From positions 186,001 to 250,000 of the forward strand of contig NZ_VUNE01000005.1 of assembly GCF_009695815.1 (NCBI RefSeq): 64,000 nt of DNA. The letters are read 5' to 3'. Shown here piece after piece: positions 1 through 8,596 of the stretch. The position numbers were made by a program, and so were the translations under genes. Every line of letters starts with the position of its first letter. Positions within the stretch are counted from its first letter, which is position 1. Below the pieces are notes generated by a model, which searched no databases, was not told the DNA's origin, and worked only from the letters and a program-made list of their open reading frames with translations. The DNA comes from Peptostreptococcus porci. GTDB taxonomy: Bacteria; Bacillota; Clostridia; Peptostreptococcales; Peptostreptococcaceae.

Positions 1-1
1 A

Positions 2-325
2 AAGGGATTCTTCACAAACACATTCGGAGGTGGCTTTTCTACATTTGAAAAGAGCTCTTTTTATAAGTTTTTGGACGATGAAATATCATCTAAGATAAAG
101 ATAGTTCCTTCAAAATATGTAATTATTGGTGTTCCTGTAATTGTAATTCTTCTATTCTTGATATTAATAATTGGAATATTAAAAGATGCGATACTTGGAA
201 GACTTAGCTCAAGAAAAGCTAAAAACGACATCGAGACAAGTAAATTAGATGATAGCGATACTAATTCCTCCGATAATAATTCTAATTCAACAAAACCTGA
301 AGATATCAACTCTAGAAAAGAATAA
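2..325 (+). CDS. C-terminal end of a membrane protein, cut by the window edge
   Basis: The frame is open from the window edge and ends at a TAA, so only about 107 C-terminal residues are visible. A Gly/Phe-rich stretch is followed by one strongly hydrophobic segment (VIIGVPVIVILLFLILIIGI), then a basic patch and a Ser/Asn/Asp/Lys-rich hydrophilic tail. This fits a C-terminal membrane anchor with a cytoplasmic tail. No catalytic motif is visible, so no function is assigned. A TTG could serve as an internal start, but the reading frame upstream of it remains open and protein-like, so an internal start is unlikely. A strong hairpin follows the gene. Confidence 0.6.
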   Translation, partial: KGFFTNTFGGGFSTFEKSSFYKFLDDEISSKIKIVPSKYVIIGVPVIVILLFLILIIGILKDAILGRLSSRKAKNDIETSKLDDSDTNSSDNNSNSTKPEDINSRKE

Positions 326-365
326 AATAAACTTATTAGCAATTAATATAAAAAATAATGACAAA

Positions 366-417
366 ACAAAAGTGGTAGCATATTGTATTATTACAAATTT
401 TGCTACCACTTTTTTGG
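366..417. terminator. Bidirectional intrinsic terminator between convergent genes
   Basis: A 12-bp stem (AAAGTGGTAGCA paired with TGCTACCACTTT) encloses a 20-nt AT-rich loop. It is flanked by T-runs on both strands and lies between two convergent genes, so it can end transcription from either side. Confidence 0.8.
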
Positions 418-444
418 TTAAACTACCTTAACCAAATTTTTATG

Positions 445-768
445 TTAATTGTTCTTGCATCTTTTACAATTTTCACAATTACCCAAACAAACATTTATTT
501 CGTTGAGACATTCCGAAAAAGCCACCTTACTGCTATTCTTGTGTCTAAAAATTGGAATATTCATCTTTTTCGCTTGGTTTTCAACAATTTTTGTCAGCTT
601 GTGTGAAACTGTCGAAGTCATTATAATAATAGCATCGGGACTTCCGATTGAATTTTTCACTTGACTAGACATAGTAGTATATATCTTTGGTTTAAATCCC
701 ATGTTCTTTGCCATTTTATAGTAATCTTTTTCCATTCTTTCGTGTCCACCGATAACTAATAGACCCAT
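445..768 (-). CDS. DUF2325 family protein, Fur-controlled
   Basis: This small protein of about 107 residues starts MGLLVIGGHERM and contains a Ser/Thr-His segment (MTSTVSHK), both typical of DUF2325. The biochemical role of the family is not established to my knowledge, although its members often sit with iron-uptake genes. The C-terminus carries four cysteines (CLGNCENCKRC) that could bind a metal or an iron-sulfur cluster (inference). The third in-frame ATG-type codon is preferred because AAGGGGGA lies six bases before it. The gene is monocistronic: a consensus promoter with a perfect Fur box lies about 100 bp upstream and a terminator follows. Iron-responsive expression is therefore well supported. 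Confidence 0.8.
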   Translation of the reverse strand: MGLLVIGGHERMEKDYYKMAKNMGFKPKIYTTMSSQVKNSIGSPDAIIIMTSTVSHKLTKIVENQAKKMNIPIFRHKNSSKVAFSECLNEINVCLGNCENCKRCKNN

Positions 769-852
769 AATCATTCCCCCTTAAAACACTTGCAAATTAT
801 CTCCCAAGTCTCAAATAGTGATTATCTCACCCGAGACCATTTTTTCTAAAAT

Positions 853-883
853 AACAAGGATGATAATGATTATCATCCTTGTT
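853..883 (-). promoter_or_regulatory. Perfect 31-bp palindrome containing a consensus Fur box
   Basis: Two 15-base arms flank a single central base. The core TGATAATGATTATCA (861-875) matches the Bacillus-type 7-1-7 Fur consensus at every position. It lies immediately downstream of the -10 box of the DUF2325 promoter, so bound Fur would block initiation or clearance. The palindrome may also fold as RNA and help end the upstream ATPase transcript, but no good U-tract follows. Confidence 0.9.
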
Positions 884-886
884 AAT

Positions 887-915
887 ATAATAAAATATTT
901 CATCCAATTTGTCAA
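887..915 (-). promoter_or_regulatory. Sigma-A promoter of the DUF2325 gene
   Basis: The -35 is TTGACA and the -10 is TATTAT, with exactly 17 bp between them. The Fur box begins a few bases past the -10. A short TCTC/GAGA-type hairpin is possible in the leader at about 808-838. Confidence 0.85.
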
Positions 916-971
916 TATCTAATTGAGAATAATTTTTATTTATTTTTATTGTTTTTTTATTTATTATTCTA

Positions 972-3647
972 TTACTTATTTTTTCTTATTATCTTCACAG
1001 CTTCCATACAAGCAACCGAAGCCAATGCCAACCCAAATGAAGTCAATAAATTTGTAGTAGAAAATTCTGCTGGTATCATAAATATAGGTCTAACTGGTGG
1101 AAGCAATACCACTCCAAGCAGCGTCAAGCAAACAACCACTGCCATCAATACATACTTGTTAGTGAAAAAACCAATGCCAAAAGAAGTATTATAATCAGAT
1201 CTACAGGCAAATGTTTGAAAAGTTCTAGATAACAGCAATGTTGTAAACGCCATAGCCACACCCATCTCTGGAGATGATTTCATACCTAAAAACTGTGCAA
1301 GAATTGCGGCAATACCCACGAATACACCTCTGGAAAGTATCGCCTGTAAAGTTCCTCCACCCAAAAGTCCTTCATTTTTATCTCTTGGTGGTCTGTTCAT
1401 TACTCCCTTTTCAGCACCCTCCATACCCAATGCTATTGCAGGCAATGAGTCATTGACCATATTAATAAATATCAACTGTAGGGCTGTATAAGGATTTGAC
1501 CAATCGGCGAATACCGCAAACAATATAGATATTATTGCACCCAAATTTCCTGAGAACAAATATGTAATTGATTTCTTGATATTGCTGTATACAGTTCTAC
1601 CAACTTCAACTGCATCCACAATACTTGCGAAGTTATCGTCAACCAAGACCATTGCAGATGCATCCTTTGCAACCTCAGTACCACTTCCCATAGCAATACC
1701 AATATCAGCATTTTTCAATGCTGGTGCGTCATTTACTCCATCCCCCGTCATTGCAGTTACCTTATTTTTCTTTTGCCATGCACCTACAATTCTAATCTTG
1801 TTTTGTGGAGAAACTCTCGCATACACGCTTATTTTTTCAAGATTTTTATCTAATTCTTCATCAGTCAAATCATCCAATTCTTGACCTGTGTAGGATAAGT
1901 CGCCATCTTCAAATATTCCAATTTCTTTACCGATTGCCACTGCAGTAGTTTTATGGTCTCCTGTTATCATTATCGGCTTTATTCCAGCACTTTTGGCTTT
2001 CGAAACTGCATATATAACTTCTTTTCTCGGTGGATCTATCATAGCAATCAGTCCGATAAATACGAAATTATCTTCAAAATCGACATCTAATATTTCATCG
2101 TTGAATTCCTTATATCCAAAAGCCAACACTCTAAGCGCATTTTTTGAGTACTCTTCATTCTGATTTTTTATAGCTTCCAATATTTCAGAACTCATGTCGA
2201 CAACATTTTCACCCATCAATACTTTTACGCTTCTAGATAAGACAATATCTGGAGCACCTTTGGTAAACATAATATTTTTTCCATTAATTTTATGAGCTGT
2301 TGACATTAGTTTTCTATCAGAATCAAAAGGTATCTCTTGAGTTCTAGCAAAGGTATCTCTCACTCTATTAGTTATATAACCCATTTTATCTGAAAATACT
2401 GTCAGCGCAACCTCTGTTGGATCACCAATTTCTAGCCCCTCCTCGCTAACAGTCGAATCATTACATAGTGCAGATGCATAATTTAACATCATTTCAGAAT
2501 TTAATTTATCAAAGCTTATATCCTCAAGAACCGGTTTATCCTCGACGTCTCTAGAAATAAGGCTGCTTCCATCGTATGTAAAATATTTTACTGCTGTCAT
2601 TTTGTTCATCGTAAGAGTTCCTGTTTTATCAGTACATATAACTGATGTGGAACCCAATGTTTCAACAGCTGGCAGCTTCCTAATTATAGAGTTCTTCTTC
2701 GACATAGTTTTTGTTCCAACAGACAGCACGATTGTAACAATTGAAGATAGCGCCTCTGGAATTGCAGCGACTGCAATTGCAACAGCAAACATAAACGAAT
2801 TTAATACTACTGCCTTTATGTCTTGACCAGTTGGATGAGTCAATGCTCTAAATACCTGTATCGCAAATATCAACAAAGAAATCACTACTATTGCGACTCC
2901 AAGCTTTTTTGAAAAACTTTCAATATTTGATTGCAATGGTGTTTGTTTCACATCTGTATTTTCAAGAAGGTCAGCAATTTTACCGATTTCTGTATCCATA
3001 CCAATTTCCGTACATACGTACTTAGCTCTTCCGTTTACAACCATTGATGTTGAATACACCATATTGACCCTATCACCAACGGTACAATCTTCATCAAGCT
3101 TGTGAATAGATTTTTCAGTTGGTTCAGATTCACCTGTCAGCATACCCTCGACTATCTTTAAAGATTCAGCCTCTAATAACCTACCATCAGATGGAACATA
3201 GTCACCTGCTTCAAGCAACACAATATCACCAGGTACAATTTCTTTTGAAGAAATCGTCATCTTTTCACCATCTCTTATTACCTTTGCACTAGGTACAGAC
3301 ATCTGCTTAAGGCTGTTGATAGATGATTCCGCTTTTTTAGTCTGAATAGTTCCCAAAACAGCATTTAATATAAGCACCAAGAAAATAATAAGCGATTCCA
3401 TCACAGAGCCTGTTATTATTTGTATAACAGCAGCTACAATCAAGATTATTACCATCGGGTCCTTGAAGCTTTCCAGAAATATCTTCCATGTAGGGTCTGA
3501 TTCTTTTTCTCTCAATTCGTTTTTACCGAATTTTTCTTGCCTTTTTTTAACTTCATCACTTGACAGTCCAGAAACATTTGAGTCAAATATTTCTACAACT
3601 GAATCTGAATCCATCAAATAATACTTTTTGTCTTTAATAGAATTCAT
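972..3647 (-). CDS. P-type cation-transporting ATPase (Ca2+/Mn2+ type)
   Basis: An 891-residue P2-type ATPase that pumps divalent cations across the membrane. It has an N-terminal cation ATPase domain, paired helices from about residue 55, a TGES actuator loop (TGESEPTEKS), the ion-site motif PEALSS in the fourth helix, the phosphorylation site DKTGTLTMNK, the hinge GDGVNDAPAL, and a C-terminal block of hydrophobic helices. The start is placed at the ATG preceded by GGAGGAAGAAAGCAAAA; the open frame continues upstream but runs into the riboswitch. The riboswitch class upstream responds to Mn2+, and related ATPases under it (YoaB-type) are linked to Mn2+ homeostasis. Mn2+ export is therefore the best guess, with Ca2+ as the alternative. 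Confidence 0.92.
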   Translation of the reverse strand: MNSIKDKKYYLMDSDSVVEIFDSNVSGLSSDEVKKRQEKFGKNELREKESDPTWKIFLESFKDPMVIILIVAAVIQIITGSVMESLIIFLVLILNAVLGTIQTKKAESSINSLKQMSVPSAKVIRDGEKMTISSKEIVPGDIVLLEAGDYVPSDGRLLEAESLKIVEGMLTGESEPTEKSIHKLDEDCTVGDRVNMVYSTSMVVNGRAKYVCTEIGMDTEIGKIADLLENTDVKQTPLQSNIESFSKKLGVAIVVISLLIFAIQVFRALTHPTGQDIKAVVLNSFMFAVAIAVAAIPEALSSIVTIVLSVGTKTMSKKNSIIRKLPAVETLGSTSVICTDKTGTLTMNKMTAVKYFTYDGSSLISRDVEDKPVLEDISFDKLNSEMMLNYASALCNDSTVSEEGLEIGDPTEVALTVFSDKMGYITNRVRDTFARTQEIPFDSDRKLMSTAHKINGKNIMFTKGAPDIVLSRSVKVLMGENVVDMSSEILEAIKNQNEEYSKNALRVLAFGYKEFNDEILDVDFEDNFVFIGLIAMIDPPRKEVIYAVSKAKSAGIKPIMITGDHKTTAVAIGKEIGIFEDGDLSYTGQELDDLTDEELDKNLEKISVYARVSPQNKIRIVGAWQKKNKVTAMTGDGVNDAPALKNADIGIAMGSGTEVAKDASAMVLVDDNFASIVDAVEVGRTVYSNIKKSITYLFSGNLGAIISILFAVFADWSNPYTALQLIFINMVNDSLPAIALGMEGAEKGVMNRPPRDKNEGLLGGGTLQAILSRGVFVGIAAILAQFLGMKSSPEMGVAMAFTTLLLSRTFQTFACRSDYNTSFGIGFFTNKYVLMAVVVCLTLLGVVLLPPVRPIFMIPAEFSTTNLLTSFGLALASVACMEAVKIIRKNK

Positions 3648-3690
3648 TTTTGCTTTCTTCCTCCAAAAATTTAAAATAATAATAAAAAAA

Positions 3691-3845
3691 CCTCGATAAC
3701 ACGACATTCAAAATAAACCCACATCAAGGCTTATTCTGAAGGTCTTGCTATCAAGGCTATCCTTGTCCATTAACCGAGCTTTCGCTGTACTGACGACTAA
3801 CAGATATACAATAATTGTATAGTGCTACTCCCCTTCATCACTTGA
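3691..3845 (-). promoter_or_regulatory. yybP-ykoY (Mn2+) riboswitch with terminator
   Basis: On the minus strand the leader contains the class hallmarks AAGGGGAGTAGC and GCAAGACCTT, enclosed by a GAAGG/CCTTC closing stem. The expression platform has CCTTGAT pairing with ATCGAGG, followed by TTTTTTT just before the ATPase ribosome binding site. CCTTGAT also occurs inside the aptamer, which would allow alternative pairing. In the established mechanism Mn2+ binding favours antitermination and so expression of exporters. The exact start of the transcript was not determined. Confidence 0.87.
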
Positions 3846-3879
3846 TAAGTATACCACCAAAAATATGATTTTGTCAACA

Positions 3880-3931
3880 AAAAAGACTGCTAAATTCCAT
3901 GATTTATTTCATAGAAAATAATAGTCTTTCT
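3880..3931 (-). terminator. Terminator after ridA
   Basis: On the minus strand AAAGACT pairs with AGTCTTT, and an inner TCTATGA/TCATGGA stem pairs within the loop. TTTTTTG follows. It lies downstream of ridA and insulates the riboswitch of the next gene. Confidence 0.7.
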
Positions 3932-4025
3932 GTTTGGAGTTTCCAAAAAAAACAAACTAAATCCTCATCAAAGGATGCAGATCCCAAAAAACAAATAACA
4001 AATCTTAAACTATTTAAGGATATGA

Positions 4026-4403
4026 TTACAGTACAACCAATACCTCAACTTCAACCTTTGCCCCCTTTGGCAATTCCTTAACAGCAACACAAGATCTTGC
4101 TGGCTTGTGATCGCCAAAGAAATCAGAATAAACTTCGTTTACTGCACCAAAGTCCGCCATATCTACCAAGTAAACAGTAGTTTTAACTATATTAGTTAAG
4201 TCAGCACCAGCTTCAGTAACCACAGCCTTAACGTTCTTTAACGACTGTTCAGCTTGAGCCTTTATATCACCTTCAACTAATGCTCCAGTTTCTGGAACCA
4301 ATGGAATTTGTCCAGAACAATATACTACATTACCCGCCTTTATTGCCTGTGAATATGGTCCAACAGCTGCTGGAGCCTTATCTGTGAAAATAACTTCTGA
4401 CAT
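4026..4403 (-). CDS. ridA: RidA family enamine/imine deaminase
   Basis: This 125-residue protein is full length for the RidA/YjgF family, with characteristic segments YSQAIKAGNVVYCSGQIP and a C-terminal ARSCVAVKELPKGAKVEVE whose arginine binds the substrate carboxylate. RidA hydrolyses reactive 2-aminoacrylate and 2-aminocrotonate released by PLP enzymes such as threonine dehydratase, the gene directly upstream, so the pairing makes functional sense. A strong AGGAGG site precedes the ATG. A possible separate promoter (TATAAT, 4447-4452 region) lies in the 84-bp gap after ilvA. Confidence 0.95.
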   Translation of the reverse strand: MSEVIFTDKAPAAVGPYSQAIKAGNVVYCSGQIPLVPETGALVEGDIKAQAEQSLKNVKAVVTEAGADLTNIVKTTVYLVDMADFGAVNEVYSDFFGDHKPARSCVAVKELPKGAKVEVEVLVVL

Positions 4404-4487
4404 AATTTTTTCCTCCTAAAAATCACTTTATCTTTCACAATAATTATAACACTTTTTTGACTGTCAATACAATAAAAAAATGTTTTT

Positions 4488-5705
4488 TTATATAAATTCT
4501 ACTTTTATTCCGTTTTCAATAAAATCTGACTTAATTCTATTAATTTGGTCAAAATCTATTGTTTCTATTGTCGCTTCAACTATTTGTTTTTTAACAAATT
4601 TTCCCTCTGCCAGCTTTTCCTGAGAAATATTCAATATATTGGCTCCATTGTTTGCTATTATTGAAACCAATTTTGACAATGAACCTGGAACATCAGGTAT
4701 TTCAGCAATAAAACTTATCCTTCTACCTTGTTTTTTCAATGCAACGCTCATTATTCTGTAAAGAGTGTTTATGTCAATATTTCCACCAGAAACAACGCAA
4801 ACAACATTTTCCCCTTTATTTGGAACGTATTTTCCGGAAAGTAACGCAGCAGTACTTACTGCACCAGCACCTTCAGACACCAATTTCTGATTTTCCATCA
4901 TAAACAAAATTGCTTCTGCTATCTCCTCTTCTGTAACTGTTATAACCTGATCCACGTTCTTTGAAATAATATCAAATGTCAAATCTCCAGGAGTTTTTAC
5001 TGCAATACCATCTGCTATAGTTATATCATTAAATGCTGACGTTACCTTTCCAGCTTCAAATGATACCTTCATTGAAGGAATATTTGCTGTCTGAACACCA
5101 ATAATTTTGATATCTGGATTTAATCCCTTTAAAGCAGTTGCAATACCAGCAATAATACCACCTCCACCGATTGGTACAATTACAGTATCTACCTCTCCGC
5201 TTCTCTGCTCGAATATTTCAAGACCAATTGTTCCTTGACCTGCAATGACATATTTATCGTTAAATGGATCCAAGAATGTCGCACCTGTTTCAGCTTGTAT
5301 CTCCTTGGCCTTTGCCAGTGCATCATCATATACATTTCCGTTTAAAACAACGTTTGCACCATAGCTCTTTGTTGCAGCCACCTTTGATAGAGGCGCATTT
5401 GCAGGCATACATATCGTAGCCTTGATTCCTGCTTGCTTTGCCCCCAATGCAACACCTTGAGCATGGTTTCCGGCACTTGATGCTATAACACCATGTGATT
5501 TTTCTTCTTCAGTCAAACTCGCAATCTTATTGCAAGCACCTCTCACCTTAAAAGAACCTGTTCTCTGCAAGTTTTCACACTTATAAAATATTCTGGCACC
5601 AGTTTTTTCAGACAGTCTAACGTTTTCAAGAATATCAGTTTCAAGAATGATATCCTTAATTACCTCTCTAGCGTTTTGAATGTCTTTCAAAGTTACTTTT
5701 TCCAT
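4488..5705 (-). CDS. ilvA: Threonine ammonia-lyase with C-terminal ACT domain
   Basis: This PLP enzyme converts L-threonine to 2-oxobutanoate and ammonia. The PLP lysine is in the GSFKVRGA motif near residue 53, the asparagine-containing loop SSAGNHAQG follows, and the phosphate-binding loop is GGGGIIAG. Residues from about 325 to the end form an ACT domain (EIPDVPGSLSKLVSIIANNG). At 405 residues this is the shorter single-ACT type, closer to TdcB-like enzymes than to the long IlvA of enteric bacteria. No isoleucine/valine biosynthetic genes are nearby, so a catabolic or energy role is as likely as a biosynthetic one. ridA downstream removes its reactive by-product. Confidence 0.93.
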   Translation of the reverse strand: MEKVTLKDIQNAREVIKDIILETDILENVRLSEKTGARIFYKCENLQRTGSFKVRGACNKIASLTEEEKSHGVIASSAGNHAQGVALGAKQAGIKATICMPANAPLSKVAATKSYGANVVLNGNVYDDALAKAKEIQAETGATFLDPFNDKYVIAGQGTIGLEIFEQRSGEVDTVIVPIGGGGIIAGIATALKGLNPDIKIIGVQTANIPSMKVSFEAGKVTSAFNDITIADGIAVKTPGDLTFDIISKNVDQVITVTEEEIAEAILFMMENQKLVSEGAGAVSTAALLSGKYVPNKGENVVCVVSGGNIDINTLYRIMSVALKKQGRRISFIAEIPDVPGSLSKLVSIIANNGANILNISQEKLAEGKFVKKQIVEATIETIDFDQINRIKSDFIENGIKVEFI

Positions 5706-5769
5706 GATAAACCACCTTCTCTTTGATTATTGATATTTAATTGATATTTATTAATATTTTTTACACACT

Positions 5770-5803
5770 AATACTGCGCATAGTCAAAACTCTACGCAAT
5801 ATT
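5770..5803 (-). other. Hairpin between yhbY and ilvA
   Basis: Minus-strand AATATTGCG pairs with CGCAGTATT, and TAG/CTA extends the stem past a two-base bulge. No U-tract follows, so it may be a weak terminator of the obgE-yhbY transcript or a leader structure of ilvA. Confidence 0.35.
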
Positions 5804-5852
5804 AATGCATAATAAAATCATACTAAACAAATTGGCTATTCTATAGCCTTTG

Positions 5853-6215
5853 CTATCTACCCATTCTCTTTGTCACAAACTTCTTGGCTATAGTCTTTTT
5901 ATTTTTAGCAACAGCCTGTTCATGTCCAGGAAATATTATTTTAGGATTTTCAATATTTTTTCTATAAACAGTAAATTTAGATCCTATTGCCTGAACAAAC
6001 TCACAGCGCAATTTTTCACATACAAAATTTGCACACTCCTTGGCATCAAGCCCAGAGTTTTCCAGTATATTAACCTTTACTAGCTCTCTGGCTCTCAGCA
6101 TATCATCAAGTGACTCTAGAAAGTCCGTGCTCACACCATCTTTACCTATCTGAGTAATCGGCTTCATACTATTTGCCAAAGACTTCAAATACGCTCTTTG
6201 TTTTCCCTTTAACAC
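5853..6215 (-). CDS. yhbY: YhbY-type (CRM domain) RNA-binding protein
   Basis: The first 95 residues form a CRM/YhbY fold, recognisable from MLKGKQRAYLKSLANSMKP and the segment LRARELVKVNILENS. Members associate with pre-50S ribosomal subunits and are linked to ribosome assembly. The basic tail after residue 95 is typical of the Firmicutes version. It lies 21 bp downstream of obgE, another large-subunit assembly factor, and is probably co-transcribed with it. Confidence 0.92.
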   Translation of the reverse strand: MLKGKQRAYLKSLANSMKPITQIGKDGVSTDFLESLDDMLRARELVKVNILENSGLDAKECANFVCEKLRCEFVQAIGSKFTVYRKNIENPKIIFPGHEQAVAKNKKTIAKKFVTKRMGR

Positions 6216-6236
6216 TTTGCTCCTCCATTAATATCT

Positions 6237-7517
6237 TTAATTGTAGAATTCGAATTCGAGTTCATATATCTTAACCGAATCACCATCTTCAATCCCCATG
6301 GCTCTCAGCTTATCGAACACACCACGAGATTCCATTTGATTTTGGAAGTACTGAAGTGACTCTACATCATCAAAGTTTACAGAATACATTATTCTTCTCA
6401 ATTCCTTGCCTTTAACAACATATACTCCATTTTCATCAACTTCAATAAACAATCCCTCATCTTCATTTACATCATCTTCTGGTCTATAGATTTCATCCTC
6501 AGATACAAGCTCAATTTCACTTGATTCTGCCAATACCTGAACAACCCTATCTATAACCTCATCAACACCTTCTCTTGTCGCTGCAGACATCTTGAATACT
6601 TCATATCCATTATCCTCTAGATTTTTCTTAAAATCAGCATAAATACTGTCGTCGAACAACAAATCTGATTTATTTGCAACCACAATCTGCGGTCTTTTTG
6701 CCAATTTTTCATTATATAATTTAAGCTCCGAGTTAATCTTTTCAAAGTCTTCAATAGGATCTCTACCCTCAATACCTGAAATATCTACAATATGAATAAG
6801 CACTTTTGTCCTTTCAACATGTCTCAGGAAATCGTGTCCTAGTCCAACTCCATCTGCTGCACCCTCTATTATTCCAGGAATATCAGCCATTACAAAACTT
6901 TCACCATGTCTAGTCTTTACAACTCCTAGATTAGGAGTAATTGTAGTGAAATGGTAGTTTGCAATTTTGGGTTTCGCTGAGGTAACAATAGAAAGAAAAG
7001 TTGATTTTCCGACATTAGGGAAGCCTAATAATCCAACATCTGCTATCATCTTCAATTCAAGCACAATCCATCTTTCCTGTCCATCAGTTCCTGATTTTGC
7101 AAATGCAGGAGCTTGCCTAACAGCATTAGCAAAATGCTGATTTCCTTTTCCACCAAAGCCACCCTTTGCAACCACAATTCTGTCGCCACTATTTTTCAAA
7201 TCTGCGATAACCAGACCTGTTTTTTCATCTCTAATAATTGTCCCTTCAGGCACCTTTAATAAAAGATCTTCACCATTTTTGCCGGCTCTTCTTTTCTTTG
7301 AACCATCTTCACCACTTGGTGCAGAATACTTTGTTTTATATTTAAAGTCCATAAGAGTTCTCAGTGCTCCATCAGCTTCAATAATAATACTGCCGCCTCT
7401 ACCACCATCTCCACCATCTGGTCCACCTGCAGGTACATATTTTTCACGCCTAAATGAAACGGATCCATTTCCTCCGTTACCGGCCTTGACAAATATTTTC
7501 GCCTTGTCTACAAACAT
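6237..7517 (-). CDS. obgE: Obg family GTPase
   Basis: This essential GTPase acts in 50S assembly and stress signalling. The glycine-rich Obg domain spans residues 1-157 (KAGNGGNGSVSFRREK). The G domain has G1 GFPNVGKS, the switch region, G3 DIPG and G4 NKSD, and ends near residue 330. A C-terminal OCT domain of about 80 residues (GVYVVKGKELRRIMYSVNF) follows. The length of 426 is normal for Firmicutes. A short AAAGGA ribosome binding site precedes the ATG. The rpmA terminator lies upstream, so obgE probably has its own weak AT-rich promoter. Confidence 0.97.
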   Translation of the reverse strand: MFVDKAKIFVKAGNGGNGSVSFRREKYVPAGGPDGGDGGRGGSIIIEADGALRTLMDFKYKTKYSAPSGEDGSKKRRAGKNGEDLLLKVPEGTIIRDEKTGLVIADLKNSGDRIVVAKGGFGGKGNQHFANAVRQAPAFAKSGTDGQERWIVLELKMIADVGLLGFPNVGKSTFLSIVTSAKPKIANYHFTTITPNLGVVKTRHGESFVMADIPGIIEGAADGVGLGHDFLRHVERTKVLIHIVDISGIEGRDPIEDFEKINSELKLYNEKLAKRPQIVVANKSDLLFDDSIYADFKKNLEDNGYEVFKMSAATREGVDEVIDRVVQVLAESSEIELVSEDEIYRPEDDVNEDEGLFIEVDENGVYVVKGKELRRIMYSVNFDDVESLQYFQNQMESRGVFDKLRAMGIEDGDSVKIYELEFEFYN

Positions 7518-7607
7518 ATGCCGTGTCCTTTCTAAATACTATCATCTATTATTTTACCACTTTTCGTGATTTTTTTCTCTATTTTTTTATATCTTTACAA
7601 TACTCAT

Positions 7608-7645
7608 CTTTACAAAAAATAAGAGCTATCAAAGTGATAGCTCTA
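7608..7645 (-). terminator. Terminator after rplU-prp-rpmA
   Basis: AGAGCTATC pairs perfectly with GATAGCTCT across a five-base loop, followed on the minus strand by TTATTTTTTG. It separates the ribosomal protein operon from obgE. Confidence 0.88.
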
Positions 7646-7653
7646 TCATTGTA

Positions 7654-7944
7654 TTATTCAGCCAATTCTACTGGATATATACTTACTTTCTTTCTCTTCT
7701 TGTCCAATCTTTCAAATTTAACTTTTCCTTCGATTAGTGCAAATAAAGTGTCATCTCCACCCTTACCAACATTAGTTCCTGGATGAATCTTTGTACCTCT
7801 CTGTCTAACTATTATAGAACCAGCAGTAACAACTTGACCATCATATCTCTTTACACCAAGTCTCTTTGAGATAGAATCTCTACCGTTCTTAGAAGAACCT
7901 ACCCCTTTTTTAGATGCAAGAAGCTGTAAATTCATTTTTAACAT
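7654..7944 (-). CDS. rpmA: 50S ribosomal protein L27 with Prp-cleaved extension
   Basis: L27 contacts the peptidyl transferase centre. The protein begins [21 protein letters not shown]. In Firmicutes the NLQLFA-type leader is removed by Prp to expose the functional N-terminus, here expected to be SKKGVGS. The motif has Leu where Phe is usual (NLQLLA). A GGGGGTG ribosome binding site supports the first ATG. The protease gene is directly upstream in the same operon. Confidence 0.96.
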   Translation of the reverse strand: MLKMNLQLLASKKGVGSSKNGRDSISKRLGVKRYDGQVVTAGSIIVRQRGTKIHPGTNVGKGGDDTLFALIEGKVKFERLDKKRKKVSIYPVELAE

Positions 7945-7957
7945 CTGGAGTCACCCC

Positions 7958-8275
7958 CTACTTCTCAAATATTTTTATATTTTTTGGATATTCTTTACTA
8001 ATTTCCTCCAAAGCAAGTCTCAAATGTCTCAATAGCAACTGTGATTTTTCGATATCCTTCTCAAACAATTCAAGAATTATATTTCCATCCTCTGCCACTA
8101 TTTTTTTGGGACTGACTTTCAACAGGCTATCTAGCGAGTTAATAACTGCAATAGAATTGCTTGTAACAGCCGAACAGACAATGTCATATCCAAATTCATC
8201 ATAACCTGCATGACCTTTTAACTCAAAGCCTATTATTCTCTCTTTTTCATCATAATAAAAGATTGCTTTTATCAT
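7958..8275 (-). CDS. prp: Ribosomal-processing cysteine protease Prp
   Basis: This 105-residue DUF464 protein carries the catalytic pair: His in KGHAGYDEFG near residue 21 and Cys in DIVCSAVT near residue 33. It cleaves the N-terminal extension of L27, which in known systems is essential for ribosome function. The rplU-prp-rpmA order is the conserved Firmicutes arrangement, with spacings of about 10 bp on both sides. Confidence 0.95.
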   Translation of the reverse strand: MIKAIFYYDEKERIIGFELKGHAGYDEFGYDIVCSAVTSNSIAVINSLDSLLKVSPKKIVAEDGNIILELFEKDIEKSQLLLRHLRLALEEISKEYPKNIKIFEK

Positions 8276-8284
8276 ATTATCTTA

Positions 8285-8593
8285 TTAAGCGTTAATCTTT
8301 TCAACTACTAACTTAGTATATAGCTGACGATGACCGTTCTTTCTTCTATAGTCTTTTTTTGGCTTATACTTATAAACGATAATCTTCTTATCTTTACCCT
8401 GTTCCAAAACCTTAGCCTGAACAGATGCGCCTTCAACTACAGGAGTACCTAACTTAAGTTCACCGTTATTAACTGCTAATACTTCGTTTAAAGTTATAAC
8501 ATCACCTTCGTTAGCCTCTAGCTTTTCAACGAAAAGAACATCACCTTCAGAAACCTTATACTGCTTTCCTCCAGTTTTCACTATAGCGTACAT
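8285..8593 (-). CDS. rplU: 50S ribosomal protein L21
   Basis: The 102-residue protein has the L21 start [18 protein letters not shown] and the C-terminal basic segment [18 protein letters not shown], which binds 23S rRNA. It is the first gene of rplU-prp-rpmA. A GGAGGTG ribosome binding site precedes the ATG, and a structured leader behind a near-consensus promoter suggests autoregulation. Confidence 0.98.
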   Translation of the reverse strand: MYAIVKTGGKQYKVSEGDVLFVEKLEANEGDVITLNEVLAVNNGELKLGTPVVEGASVQAKVLEQGKDKKIIVYKYKPKKDYRRKNGHRQLYTKLVVEKINA

Positions 8594-8596
8594 ATA

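Noticed and set aside
3648-3707. 20-codon upstream extension of the P-type ATPase
   Set aside because: It runs into the riboswitch terminator region; GGAGGAAG precedes the downstream ATG.
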